64,000 bases of DNA, from the NCBI RefSeq assembly GCF_006088715.1, contig NZ_CP030771.1:4526001-4590000 (forward strand). The letters are read 5' to 3'. Positions within the stretch are counted from its first letter, which is position 1, and every line of letters begins with the position of its first letter. This document shows, piece after piece, positions 51,216 through 59,227 of this stretch. Both the position numbers and the translations under genes were made by a program. The notes under the pieces were generated by a model that was not told the DNA's origin, searched no databases, and saw only the letters and a list, made by a program, of their open reading frames with translations. Origin of the DNA: Streptomyces sp. YIM 121038 (GTDB lineage Bacteria > Actinomycetota > Actinomycetes > Streptomycetales > Streptomycetaceae).

Positions 51216-51974
51216 TCACGCGGCCGTGCGCCGGGGCGCGTACGCCCACCTCGGTACGGAGAACTGGGCCACCGGCCCCACCGCGACGGCGTACAGGACC
51301 GTGCCGACGCCCACCGTGCCGCCGAGGAGCCAGCCGGCGGCGAGGACGGCGAGTTCGATGCCGGTGCGGACGGTGCGCAGGGAGCGGCCGGTCGCGGCGG
51401 TCAGGCCGGTCATCAGGCCGTCGCGGGGGCCGGGGCCGAAGCGGGCGCCCACGTAGACGGCGATCGAGAAGCCGTTCAGGAGGATGCCCGCCGTCAGCAG
51501 GGCGATCCGCGCCGGGAGCCCCGCGGGCTCCGGGACGAGCCAGAGGCCCGCGTCCGCCACGGCGCCCACCAGGGCGATGTTGGCGAAGGTGCCGAAGGCC
51601 GGCCGCTGCCGCAGCGGGATCCACAGGGCGAGGACGGCCGCGCCCACCAGCGTGGTCAGCGCCCCGAAGCTGAGCGGGGTGTGGCGCTCCAGGCCCTGGT
51701 TGAGGACGGCCCACGGGTTGACGCCCAGGGCGGCCCGGACCGTGAGGGCGATGCTGAAGCCGTACAGGGCGAGCCCGGTGAGGAGTTGGGGGATCCGGCG
51801 CAGGGGGCGCTCGGCGAACGGCAGATAGGTGAGGGGTGGTGTCCGTCGGGCCGGGCTCCGCTGCCGCCCGTCTTCGCGCGCCGCCCCCGGCCCCGCGCCC
51901 CGCCCCTTCCGTTGCTGCCCCGCCCCCGGCCCCGCGCCCCGTCCCTTCCGTTGATGCCCCGCCTTGAGTCCCAC
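51216..51974 (-). CDS. yczE: YczE/YitT-like integral membrane protein
   Basis: A 252-residue protein with five or six membrane helices (LTGLALYGFSIALTVRAALG, ALTTLVGAAVLALWIPL, FANIALVGAVADAGLWLV, IALLTAGILLNGFSIAVYVGA, ELAVLAAGWLLGG). The family signature GPGPRDGLMTGLTAATGRSLRTVRTGIE is clear. YczE proteins are putative transporters controlled by a divergent MocR regulator, here 52141. The GTG at 51974 has GGGAGGAG six bases upstream. The first 40 residues contain two copies of QRKGRGAGPGA from a 39-bp repeat, an extension not typical of the family. Confidence 0.86.
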   Translation of the reverse strand: MGLKAGHQRKGRGAGPGAGQQRKGRGAGPGAAREDGRQRSPARRTPPLTYLPFAERPLRRIPQLLTGLALYGFSIALTVRAALGVNPWAVLNQGLERHTPLSFGALTTLVGAAVLALWIPLRQRPAFGTFANIALVGAVADAGLWLVPEPAGLPARIALLTAGILLNGFSIAVYVGARFGPGPRDGLMTGLTAATGRSLRTVRTGIELAVLAAGWLLGGTVGVGTVLYAVAVGPVAQFSVPRWAYAPRRTAA

Positions 51975-51978
51975 GCCC
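51862..51978 (-). repeat. 39-bp tandem repeat in the yczE N-terminal region
   Basis: Units at 51901-51939 and 51940-51978, with a partial one at about 51862-51900. On the minus strand they encode a G(H/Q)QRKGRGAGPGA pattern just after the start codon. Confidence 0.82.
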
Positions 51979-52078
51979 CGCTCCTCCCTTTCGTCTGCCG
52001 CCCGGTGGGTGGTTCCGCCGCCGCGGCCGGGTTTCCCACCCGCCCAGGGCCCCGAGCGCGGCGCCCCACAGGCCCTTG

Positions 52079-52127
52079 CCAATGGCCAGAGTCTGTACAG
52101 TCATTGGCCCTGAAAGCATGGCCAATC
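52079..52127. promoter_or_regulatory. Candidate operator of the MocR/YczE pair
   Basis: Three related half sites: CCAATGGCC at 52079, CATTGGCC at 52102-52109 and GGCCAAT at 52120-52126. ATTGGCC and GGCCAAT make a 7-base inverted repeat with 10 bases between. A CTGTACAG palindrome with a TACAGT -10-like box lies between the first two. The placement in the divergent promoter fits a MocR-type activator/repressor. Confidence 0.55.
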
Positions 52128-52140
52128 TCCAGGGAGTGGT

Positions 52141-53586
52141 ATGGCCGAGCGGAACCTGGGCGGGCAGCAGCTCGCCGCGCTGCTGCCCGGCGCGGCGGAC
52201 GCCCGGCCCGCCTACCGGCACCTCGCCCAGGCCATCGGCGACCTGGTGCTCGACGGGCGGGTCGCGCTGCGGGTGCGGCTGCCCGCGGAACGGGAGCTGG
52301 CCCTGGCGCTCGGCGTCAGCAGGCCCACCGTCACCGCCGCCTACGACCTGCTGCGCGAGAGCGGCTACGCGCACAGCCGCCGGGGCTCCGGCACCTGGAC
52401 CGCGCTGCCCGAGGGCCGCACGCCCAGCGGGGTCACCCGCGTCCTCGCACCGCCGGACGCCGCCATCGACCTGGCCAGGGCCGCGCCGGGACTGCCCGAG
52501 CACGCCGTGGCCGACGCGCTCGCCGCGGCCGCGGCCCGGATCGCCGCGCACACGCGGACCCCGGGCTACCACCCGTACGGGCTGCCGGAGTTGCGCGCCG
52601 CCGTCGCCGAGCGGTTCACCCGGCGCGGCCTGGCCACCGTGCCGGAGCAGATCCTGGTGACCTCCGGCGCCCAGCACGCGCTCACGCTGGTCCTCGGGCT
52701 CCTGTCGAGCCCGGGCGACCGGGTCCTCGTCGAGAGCCCCTCGTACCCGAACGCCCTGGAGGCGCTGCGCCGCGCCCGGCTGCGGCCGGTGTCCGTCCCC
52801 ATGGCCGACGACGGCTGGGACGCGGAGCTCGTCGAGTCGACGCTGCGCCAGGCCGTGCCCCAACTCGCCTACCTCATCCCCGACTTCCACAACCCGACCG
52901 GGCTGCTCATGCCCGACGGCACCCGGGCCCGGGTGCTGCGCGCCGCGCACCGCTGCGGCACCTGGCTCGTCGTCGACGAGACCCTCGCGGACCTCGCCCT
53001 GGACGTCCCGGCCCCGCACCCCACCGCCACGCACGCCGCACCCGGGGCGGCCGCGCAGGTCATCACCGTCGGCTCGATGAGCAAGAGCCACTGGGGCGGC
53101 CTGCGCGTCGGCTGGCTGCGCGCGCCCGCGCGGCTCGTGACCGAGCTGGCCGCCCAGCGCGTCGCGGGCGACCTGGGCGGCCCGGTCGTGGACCAGTTCC
53201 TCGCCCTGCACTTCCTGGAGCGGGCGGACACCTCGGTGCCGGAACGGATCGCGCGCCTGCGCGAGCAGCGGGACGCGCTCACCGGGGCGCTCGCCGCGCG
53301 CCTGCCCGGCTGGACCTGGCGGCAGCCGCCCGGCGGGCTCTCGCTCTGGGCGGACCTGGGCGCGCCCGTCGCCGCCGCGCTCGCCGAACGGGCCCTGGAC
53401 TACGGCGTGCGCATCGAGGGCGGTGCCTGCTTCGCCGCCGACCCGGGCGTGTTCGAGCAGCGGCTGCGCATCCCGTTCACCACCGGCCCGGACACGCTGC
53501 GCGAGGCCGTGCGCCGACTGGCCGCCGCGCTCGCCGACGACCGGCCGCTGCCGTCGGCCGCGCACCGGCCGCGCTGGGTCGTCTGA
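52141..53586 (+). CDS. MocR/PdxR family regulator (YczR-like), GntR HTH-aminotransferase fusion
   Basis: A 481-residue regulator with an N-terminal GntR-type winged helix (about 20-90: LPAERELALALGVSRPTVTAAYDLLRESGYAHSRRGSGTW). It is fused to a class I aminotransferase-like domain (about 110-470) with YGLPELRAAVAERF, PDFHNPTG, VVDETLADL and the PLP Lys region GSMSKSHWGGLRVGW. Such regulators sense PLP or a PLP adduct. The divergent YczE gene identifies it with the YczR subgroup. ATG at 52141 after GGGAG. It should control both genes through 52079-52127. Confidence 0.92.
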   Translation: MAERNLGGQQLAALLPGAADARPAYRHLAQAIGDLVLDGRVALRVRLPAERELALALGVSRPTVTAAYDLLRESGYAHSRRGSGTWTALPEGRTPSGVTRVLAPPDAAIDLARAAPGLPEHAVADALAAAAARIAAHTRTPGYHPYGLPELRAAVAERFTRRGLATVPEQILVTSGAQHALTLVLGLLSSPGDRVLVESPSYPNALEALRRARLRPVSVPMADDGWDAELVESTLRQAVPQLAYLIPDFHNPTGLLMPDGTRARVLRAAHRCGTWLVVDETLADLALDVPAPHPTATHAAPGAAAQVITVGSMSKSHWGGLRVGWLRAPARLVTELAAQRVAGDLGGPVVDQFLALHFLERADTSVPERIARLREQRDALTGALAARLPGWTWRQPPGGLSLWADLGAPVAAALAERALDYGVRIEGGACFAADPGVFEQRLRIPFTTGPDTLREAVRRLAAALADDRPLPSAAHRPRWVV

Positions 53587-53753
53587 GGCGGGACCCCGAC
53601 GCCCACGCCGGGCCCCCGACGTCCACCCCGGGGCCACGGCGTCCGCCTCGGTCCCACAGCGTCCACGCCGGGCCCACGTCGCCCGCGTATCATCCGGACA
53701 CCTATTCGATCTTCCGGTGGCCGGGGGGCCGCCGTGAACCAATGGGGGGAACC

Positions 53754-55190
53754 ATGCGCCACCGAGCGCTCACCGCGGCGGGCCTGTGCGCCGCCGTCGT
53801 CCTGGGAGCCGTCGGCCTGGCGCCGACCGCGAGCGCGGCCGGGCCGCGGCAGGCGCCCGGCGCCGCCCGGCCCGCCGTCGACGGACCGGACTTCAACGGG
53901 GACGGCTACCCGGACCTGGCCGTCGGCGCGCACACCGCGACCGTCGACGGGGTGCGGCGGGCGGGCGCCGTCACCGTCGCCTACGGCTCCGCGCACGGGC
54001 TGACGTACGAGACCGCGCACGTCATCGGCCAGGGCACGCCGGGCGTCCCGGGCGATCCCGTGCCGGACGCGCGCTGGCGCGAGGCCAGCTCCTACGGCGA
54101 CCTCGACGGCGACGGGTACGACGACCTGGTCGTGCACTGGCTCCAGCGGAACACCGTGCTGTGGGGCGGCAAGGACGGCATCACCGGCGCGGGCACCGCC
54201 CTGCCGCCCGGCGACTACCGGGCCGATTCGCCCAAGCTGCTCGGCGGCGGCGCGGGCGTGGGCGACGTCAACGGCGACGGCGTCGACGACTTCGTCAGCC
54301 GCGGCCACGACGGCCTCTCGTACGGCGTGTCCGTGCTGCTCGGCCCGCTGAACCGGGACACGGGCAAGCCCGCGGGCGTCTGGCACCGCGACTCCGCGAA
54401 GGCCGACAAGCTCGTCATCGGCACCGTCTACGTGGGCGACCTGACCGGCGACGGCATCGACGACGTCGTGGCCGGCGGCGGAGTCGTCCTCGGCAGCGGC
54501 AAGCCGGGCGGCGTCGTCCTCAAGGGCTCCAAGGACGGCCTGGTCAAGGGCAGCGCGTTCAAGGCCCCGTACCGGCACGGCACCGTCCTGCCGTCCGCCT
54601 TCGGGGATCTGAACAAGGACGGCTACCAGGACCTGGTCACCGGCCACCCGGACCAGAACGAGGTGTACGTGACGTACGGCGGCCCCGACGGTACGGGGAT
54701 GAAGTCCCGCTCGTACTCCCAGGCGAGCGCGGGGGTGCCGGGCGTGGACGAGGCGGGCGACCGGTTCGGCTCCGCGGTGGCGATCGGCGACACCGACGCG
54801 GACGGGTACGCGGACCTCGTCGTCGGGGCCTCGTACGAGACGGGCTCCGACCCGGTGGCGACGGCGGGGGCGGGCGCGGTGACCGTGCTGCGCGGCGGCC
54901 CGTCCGGCATCACCACCGAGGGCGCGCGGACGCTCACGCAGAACTCCAAGGGCGTGCCCGGCACGTCGGAGGCCGACGACCACTTCGGCGCGGCGGTGGC
55001 CGTGACCGGAGCGGGCGGCCGCCCCGAGGTCTTCGTGGGCGGCAACGGCGAGGACGGCTTCAAGGGCCGCGTCTGGCGGCTGCCGACGGGGCCCGGCGGC
55101 GTCACCGGCACCGGCGCCACCGGCTTCGGGCTCGACGCCCTGGGCGGTCCGGCGGGCGGGGGCAACTTCGGGTACCGGATGGTCGGTTGA
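53754..55190 (+). CDS. Secreted FG-GAP/integrin-like beta-propeller protein
   Basis: A 478-residue exported protein (signal AAGLCAAVVLGAVGLAPTASA). It carries seven FG-GAP repeats with calcium-binding DxNxDGxxD sites: DFNGDGYPDLAVGA, DLDGDGYDDLVV, DVNGDGVDDFVS, DLTGDGIDDVVAG, DLNKDGYQDLVTG, DTDADGYADLVVGA and a degenerate last one. It folds into an alpha-integrin-type propeller, probably stabilised by Ca2+, and likely mediates binding. Ligand unknown. ATG at 53754 after GGGGGAA. No GPI, LPXTG or hydrophobic tail. Confidence 0.9.
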   Translation: MRHRALTAAGLCAAVVLGAVGLAPTASAAGPRQAPGAARPAVDGPDFNGDGYPDLAVGAHTATVDGVRRAGAVTVAYGSAHGLTYETAHVIGQGTPGVPGDPVPDARWREASSYGDLDGDGYDDLVVHWLQRNTVLWGGKDGITGAGTALPPGDYRADSPKLLGGGAGVGDVNGDGVDDFVSRGHDGLSYGVSVLLGPLNRDTGKPAGVWHRDSAKADKLVIGTVYVGDLTGDGIDDVVAGGGVVLGSGKPGGVVLKGSKDGLVKGSAFKAPYRHGTVLPSAFGDLNKDGYQDLVTGHPDQNEVYVTYGGPDGTGMKSRSYSQASAGVPGVDEAGDRFGSAVAIGDTDADGYADLVVGASYETGSDPVATAGAGAVTVLRGGPSGITTEGARTLTQNSKGVPGTSEADDHFGAAVAVTGAGGRPEVFVGGNGEDGFKGRVWRLPTGPGGVTGTGATGFGLDALGGPAGGGNFGYRMVG

Positions 55191-55206
55191 TCCGGCACCC
55201 GGGGGC

Positions 55207-56010
55207 TCAGCGGTTGGCGACCCGGTTGAAGGAGGCCTTGGCCCACACGTAGCCGAGCACGGTCAGGGCGGTCAGCCAGGCCAGGGAGATCCAGCCGTCG
55301 TTGCCGATCCCGGTGCCCAGGAGCAGACCGCGGACCGTCTCGGTGATCGGTGTGAAGGGCTGGTACTCCGCGAACCAGCGGATCCCGGCGGGCATCGAGT
55401 CCGGCGGGACCACCGCCGAGCCCAGGAAGGGCAGGAACGCCAGCGGCAGCGGCGCGTTGGAGGCCGTCTCCACGCTCTCGGAGCCGAGGCCGATCGCCGC
55501 CGAGAGCCAGGCGAGCGCGAACGCCAGGAACAGCAGCAGGCCGAGGACCGCCGCCCACTCCAGGACGTGGGCGTTGGAGCGGAAGCCGACCGCGAGGGCG
55601 ACGCACACGATGAGCAGGAGGCTGACCGCGGTCTGCACCACGTTGCCGAGGACGTGTCCGACGAGGACCGAGGCCCGGGAGATCGACATCGTCCGGAAGC
55701 GGTTGATGATGCCCTCGGTCATGTCGGTGCACACCGAGACGGCCGTGGCGATCGAGCTGGTGGCGATGGCCATCAGCAGGATGCCGGGGGTGATGTAGTT
55801 GGTGTACGCGTCCCGGCCGCCCCCGCCGCCGACTCCGGGTACGTCGATGCCGTCGCCCAGCGGGGCGCCGAAGACGTAGACGAACATCAGCAGCATCAGG
55901 ACCGGCAGGACCACGACCGACAGGGTCAGCGAGGGATACCGCCGGGCGTGCTTGAGGTTGCGGCGCAGCATCGTCATCGAGTCGCGCAGCGCGTAGGTGG
56001 TGGTGCTCAT
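55207..56010 (-). CDS. ABC-2 type transporter permease (DrrB-like)
   Basis: A 267-residue membrane permease with six helices (LTLSVVVLPVLMLLMFVYVFG, GILLMAIATSSIATAVSVCTDM, VVQTAVSLLLIVCVALAVGF, WAAVLGLLLFLAFALAWLSAAIGL, NAPLPLAFLPFLGSAVVP, WISLAWLTALTVLGYVWA). The DrrB/ABC-2 motif FxEYQPFTPITETVRGLLLGT is near the end. It exports drugs or lipids together with the ATPase encoded directly upstream, which overlaps it by four bases (ATGA). ATG at 56010. Confidence 0.92.
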   Translation of the reverse strand: MSTTTYALRDSMTMLRRNLKHARRYPSLTLSVVVLPVLMLLMFVYVFGAPLGDGIDVPGVGGGGGRDAYTNYITPGILLMAIATSSIATAVSVCTDMTEGIINRFRTMSISRASVLVGHVLGNVVQTAVSLLLIVCVALAVGFRSNAHVLEWAAVLGLLLFLAFALAWLSAAIGLGSESVETASNAPLPLAFLPFLGSAVVPPDSMPAGIRWFAEYQPFTPITETVRGLLLGTGIGNDGWISLAWLTALTVLGYVWAKASFNRVANR

Positions 56011-57005
56011 CGCTGAGCCTCCTTCACGGCGGTGCCCGCGGCGACGGTCCTGCGGTCCTGGCCGGTCAGGGACAGGAAGACGTCGTCCAGGTCGGGGGTG
56101 TGCACGGTGAGCGCCTCCGCCTGGATGCCGGAGCCCTCCAGGACGTCGAGGACGGCGCGCAGGACGGGGATGCTGCCGTCGCTGGGGACCTGGAGCGTGA
56201 GCTCGTCGTCGTCGCGCGTGACGGTGGACAGGGCGAGGCGGTCGGTGGCGGCGTTCAGATGGTGGATGTCGTTGAAGCGCAGGCGGATGTGGCCGCCGGG
56301 GATGCGGCGCTTGAGCTCTTCGGCGGTGCCCTCGGCGACGATCTTCCCGCCGTCGAGCACCGCGATGCGGTCGGCCAGTTGGTCGGCCTCTTCCAGGTAC
56401 TGCGTCGTCAGGAAGATGGTGGTGCCGCCCGCGACCAGGTCGCGGATCAGGTCCCACATGGTGCGGCGGCTGCGCGGGTCGAGGCCGGTCGTGGGCTCGT
56501 CGAGGAAGATCACGCTCGGGCGGCCGACCAGGGTCATCGCCAGGTCCAGTTTGCGGCGCATGCCGCCGGAGAAGGTCGAGGCGGGCTTGCGCGCCACGTC
56601 GGCGATCTCGAAGCGCTCCAGGAGTTCGGCGGTACGGCGGCTGCCCTCGGCCCGGTCGAGGTGCAGCAGGTCCGCGATGAGGAGCATGTTCTCCTCGGCG
56701 GTCAGCAGGCCGTCCACCGCGGCGAACTGCCCCGTCACGCCGATGGACCTGCGGACCGCGTCCGCGTGGCGGACCAGGTCGTGGCCCGCGATCTGGGCCG
56801 TGCCCCCGTCGTGGGCGATCAGGGTGGAGAGGATCTGCACGGTGGTCGTCTTGCCCGCACCGTTCGGACCGAGCAGCGCGAAGGTCGTGCCGGGCGCGAC
56901 GCTCAGGTCGATCCCGTCGAGCACGACCTTCTCGCCGTACGCCTTGCGCAGCCCTTGTGCGGCGATCGCTTTCGGCGGAGCGGTCAAACCGGTGGTGGCA
57001 GTCAT
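56007..57005 (-). CDS. ABC transporter ATPase (DrrA-like)
   Basis: A 332-residue ATPase of the DrrA/CcmA family: Walker A LLGPNGAGKTTTVQIL, signature TFSGGMRRKLDLAMTL, Walker B VIFLDEPTTGLDPRSRRTMWDLI, and H-loop replaced by Q (LTTQYLEEADQLADRIAVLDGG), the usual DrrA variant. The C-terminal extension (about 240-325) is the DrrA-specific domain. Partner of the permease. ATG at 57005 after AAGGAGG. Upstream is a DUF4097 gene with a gap of 86 bases, forming a three-gene unit. Confidence 0.94.
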   Translation of the reverse strand: MTATTGLTAPPKAIAAQGLRKAYGEKVVLDGIDLSVAPGTTFALLGPNGAGKTTTVQILSTLIAHDGGTAQIAGHDLVRHADAVRRSIGVTGQFAAVDGLLTAEENMLLIADLLHLDRAEGSRRTAELLERFEIADVARKPASTFSGGMRRKLDLAMTLVGRPSVIFLDEPTTGLDPRSRRTMWDLIRDLVAGGTTIFLTTQYLEEADQLADRIAVLDGGKIVAEGTAEELKRRIPGGHIRLRFNDIHHLNAATDRLALSTVTRDDDELTLQVPSDGSIPVLRAVLDVLEGSGIQAEALTVHTPDLDDVFLSLTGQDRRTVAAGTAVKEAQR

Positions 57006-57091
57006 CGTGCCGCCTCCTTGCTTCGTTCTTGCTTCGTTTCTTCCGTGGCTGGTGCGAGCCGGTGCCTCGGGCACCCCGGGGCCGGGGCGCG

Positions 57092-57934
57092 TCAGGCGGA
57101 GGCGGAGCGGACCACGATGTCGCCGTAGCCGGTGCGGGCGGAGATCTCGACGGTCTCGGCGCCCGGGGCGGGGCCCGCGGCGGAGCCGAGCGCGTTGCGC
57201 ACCGCGCCGAACTGGGAGTTGGCCTCCAGCCAGGCGACGCTGGAGTCGCGGATGCCGACCTCCAGGTCGCCGATGGCGGCCTCCATGGTGACGCGGCCGC
57301 GGGCGACGTCGGCGAGCTTGATGCTGCCGTTGTCGGCCTTCGCGTCGACGGCGGCGTGCGCGACGCCCACGTAGATGTTGCCGTTGGCGGTGGTGGCGCG
57401 CAGGTCGCCGGTGATCTCGCCGATGCTGGTGTCGTTCTTGTGGTTCCTGACGGTGGCGGTGCCGGTGATGTCGCCGAGGTCGACCTGGCCCGCCGCCTCG
57501 ACCTCGACGTCGCCGGTGGCCCGCGAGAGGCGGACCGCGCCGAAGCCGGTCTTGAGGAAGGCGGCGCCGGTCTCCGCGACGGAGATGTCACCGGCGGACG
57601 ACTCGAAGCGGCAGTCCCCGAGGCGGCCCTCGGTCCAGAAGGAGCCGGCGGCGGTCACGCCCCGGACGTCCGAGCCGGACGGCAGCTCCACGGTGACCTC
57701 CACCGAGCCGCTCTTGCCGAACACGGACCGCTGCTTGGGGCCCTTGACGACCAGGCGGCCGTCGACGCACGAGACCTCGACCTGCTGGGCGGCCTTCACG
57801 TCGGCGCTCTCGCTGTCGTCGGTGGGCGCCACCGTGACGACGGTGTCGAGGCGCTTGGTGGCGGTGAAGCGGGCGGTGCCCATGTCGAACTCGACGAGGG
57901 CGGAGAGCGGTTCGGGGGTGTCGAAGGTAGGCAT
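57092..57934 (-). CDS. DUF4097 family beta-strand repeat protein
   Basis: A 280-residue, mostly beta protein of the DUF4097 (LiaG-like) class: repeated strands such as DVEVEAAGQVDLGDITGTATVRNHKNDTSIGEITGDLRATTANGNIYVGVAHAAVDAKADNGSIKL. It has no signal or membrane helix, unlike LiaG. Together with the ABC transporter behind it, it suggests a cell-envelope stress unit. In other Streptomyces a HicB-like or small HTH gene precedes this operon; here its place is taken by palindromes only. ATG at 57934. Confidence 0.87.
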   Translation of the reverse strand: MPTFDTPEPLSALVEFDMGTARFTATKRLDTVVTVAPTDDSESADVKAAQQVEVSCVDGRLVVKGPKQRSVFGKSGSVEVTVELPSGSDVRGVTAAGSFWTEGRLGDCRFESSAGDISVAETGAAFLKTGFGAVRLSRATGDVEVEAAGQVDLGDITGTATVRNHKNDTSIGEITGDLRATTANGNIYVGVAHAAVDAKADNGSIKLADVARGRVTMEAAIGDLEVGIRDSSVAWLEANSQFGAVRNALGSAAGPAPGAETVEISARTGYGDIVVRSASA

Positions 57935-58067
57935 GGCCGTCCTGTTCCGATCGTGGGGTCCGGCGCCGCCGGGAGGCGGGCGGAGGTCTTGAGGTGTCCC
58001 TGCGGTGCGTCACTCCTGCGGGCCGTCGGGGCGAGGCCCCGGAGCCCTGAACTTCATGACGCCAGCA

Positions 58068-58105
58068 TGGCATCATGATGGCGCCAATGCAAGCCTTCTT
58101 GGCGC
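58068..58105. promoter_or_regulatory. Palindrome cluster upstream of the DUF4097-ABC operon
   Basis: CATCATGATG (58071-58080) is a perfect 10-base palindrome inside TGGCATCATGATGGCGCCA. Overlapping it, GCGCCAA (58081-58087) and TTGGCGC (58099-58105) form a perfect 7-base inverted repeat with 11 bases between. It lies 134-171 bases before the start codon. Confidence 0.6.
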
Positions 58106-58324
58106 AATGGTGGTGCCACGGGGCGTGAAGCGGGGCGCACGGCGCGTTGCCCCACCCTGCCGCATGCCATCTGAGCTGGGGTTATTCGTACGGGGGCATG
58201 TCGGAGCGGTGTGCGCCACGGGCGCCAGCCAGGCGGGGAACACTGCCCTTAGGGGCATCGCGGGAGGGACGATAGGGGCGCTTGGTGCCGCCCGTGCGCC
58301 ACGGAGGCGCCGGTCACGGCACCT

Positions 58325-58390
58325 CGGGTGCCGCTCGGGGGTACGGCGGGTGCCGCTCAGGGGCGCGGCGGGTGCCGCTCGGGGGTACGG
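58325..58390. repeat. 22-bp tandem repeat
   Basis: Three units at 58325, 58347 and 58369 built on CGGGTGCCGCTCGGGGGTAC, the middle one with four changes. It lies between the TetR stop and the palindrome cluster. Confidence 0.85.
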
Positions 58391-58437
58391 CCAGGCGCAG
58401 CTCGGCGGTGCGGCAGGCGGCCAGGGGCCGCGGGCCG

Positions 58438-59043
58438 TCAGTCGGCCCGGGCCGCCGGGGCCCGCAGCCCCGCCAGCGTCGTCGCCACCGTGCGCCGCAG
58501 CGCCTCCGTACCGGCACCGGCGCGCGAGCGCAGGTTCACGCCGTACGCGAGCAGGACCAGCGTCTCGGCGGTGGCATCGAGGTCGACGCCCGGCGCCAGA
58601 CCGCCCTCGGCGCGGGCCGCTGCCAGGGCGGCCGCCATCGCGTCCCGCAGCCGCCGGTGGTGCTCGTCCAGGACGGCGCGGACGTCGGGGTCCTCGGCCT
58701 CGCCGCCCGCGTAGGCGTTGACGAGCATGCAGCCCCAGCCCGCGTACTCGCCGCGGCAGCGCTGCTCGATCAGGCCGTCGAAGGCCTCCTGGATCGCGGG
58801 CAGGCCGCGCCCGTCGCCCGCGAGGCGCTCGCACGCCGGGCGCGCGCGCTCGCGCACGTAGCGGCGCAGCGCGGCCAGGTAGAGCTGGCGCTTGCCGCCG
58901 AAGGTGGCGTACAGGCTGGAGCGGTTGAGCCCCGTCTCGGCGGTGACGGTCTGGATGGAGACGGTGGCGGCGCCGAGCCGCCAGAAGAGGCGCTCGACGC
59001 GCTCCAGGGCCGCGTCGGGGTCGAAGTGCTTGACGTCGGGCAC
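58438..59043 (-). CDS. TetR/AcrR family repressor
   Basis: A 201-residue regulator with an N-terminal TetR helix-turn-helix (about 10-60: ALERVERLFWRLGAATVSIQTVTAETGLNRSSLYATFGGKRQLY). A C-terminal ligand domain follows with CMLVNAYAGGEAEDPDV, typical of TetR_C like AcrR/YxaF regulators. GTG at 59043 with GGGAGGGG six bases upstream. It is divergent from the peroxiredoxin-like gene; two similar 16-base dyads between them (59067-59082, 59121-59136) are the likely operators. Ligand is probably an electrophile or oxidant, by inference. Confidence 0.9.
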   Translation of the reverse strand: MPDVKHFDPDAALERVERLFWRLGAATVSIQTVTAETGLNRSSLYATFGGKRQLYLAALRRYVRERARPACERLAGDGRGLPAIQEAFDGLIEQRCRGEYAGWGCMLVNAYAGGEAEDPDVRAVLDEHHRRLRDAMAAALAAARAEGGLAPGVDLDATAETLVLLAYGVNLRSRAGAGTEALRRTVATTLAGLRAPAARAD

Positions 59044-59066
59044 CGCGCCCCTCCCCTGTCGATTCC

Positions 59067-59136
59067 TGAACTGGCCGTTCCAAGTTAGCCCTTGACGCCC
59101 GTACGGGGCCACCACCATCCTGAAACGGTCGTTCCA
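59067..59136. promoter_or_regulatory. Two TetR operator candidates
   Basis: TGAACTGGCCGTTCCA at 59067-59082 and TGAAACGGTCGTTCCA at 59121-59136 are related (13 of 16 identical); the second has 6 of 7 symmetric matches (TGAAACG against CGTTCCA). They lie 54 bases apart, one near each of the divergent genes. Each is followed by an AAG(T/A)TA(G/A)-type A/T stretch that could be a -10 box. Confidence 0.72.
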
Positions 59137-59227
59137 AGATAAGCGCGGCGGCCCCCCGCCCCCGCGCCGGGACGGCGAGCACGCGGCATCGACGACCACG
59201 CGGCACCCAAGAGAAGGACGGCCCCGC

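Larger units (their letters stand above)
57935..58437. other. 503-base spacer between the DUF4097 and TetR genes
   Basis: Contains the palindrome cluster at 58068-58105 (see below) and three 22-bp units at 58325-58390. Open frames on both strands are shadows of composition. No gene is seen. Confidence 0.55.
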
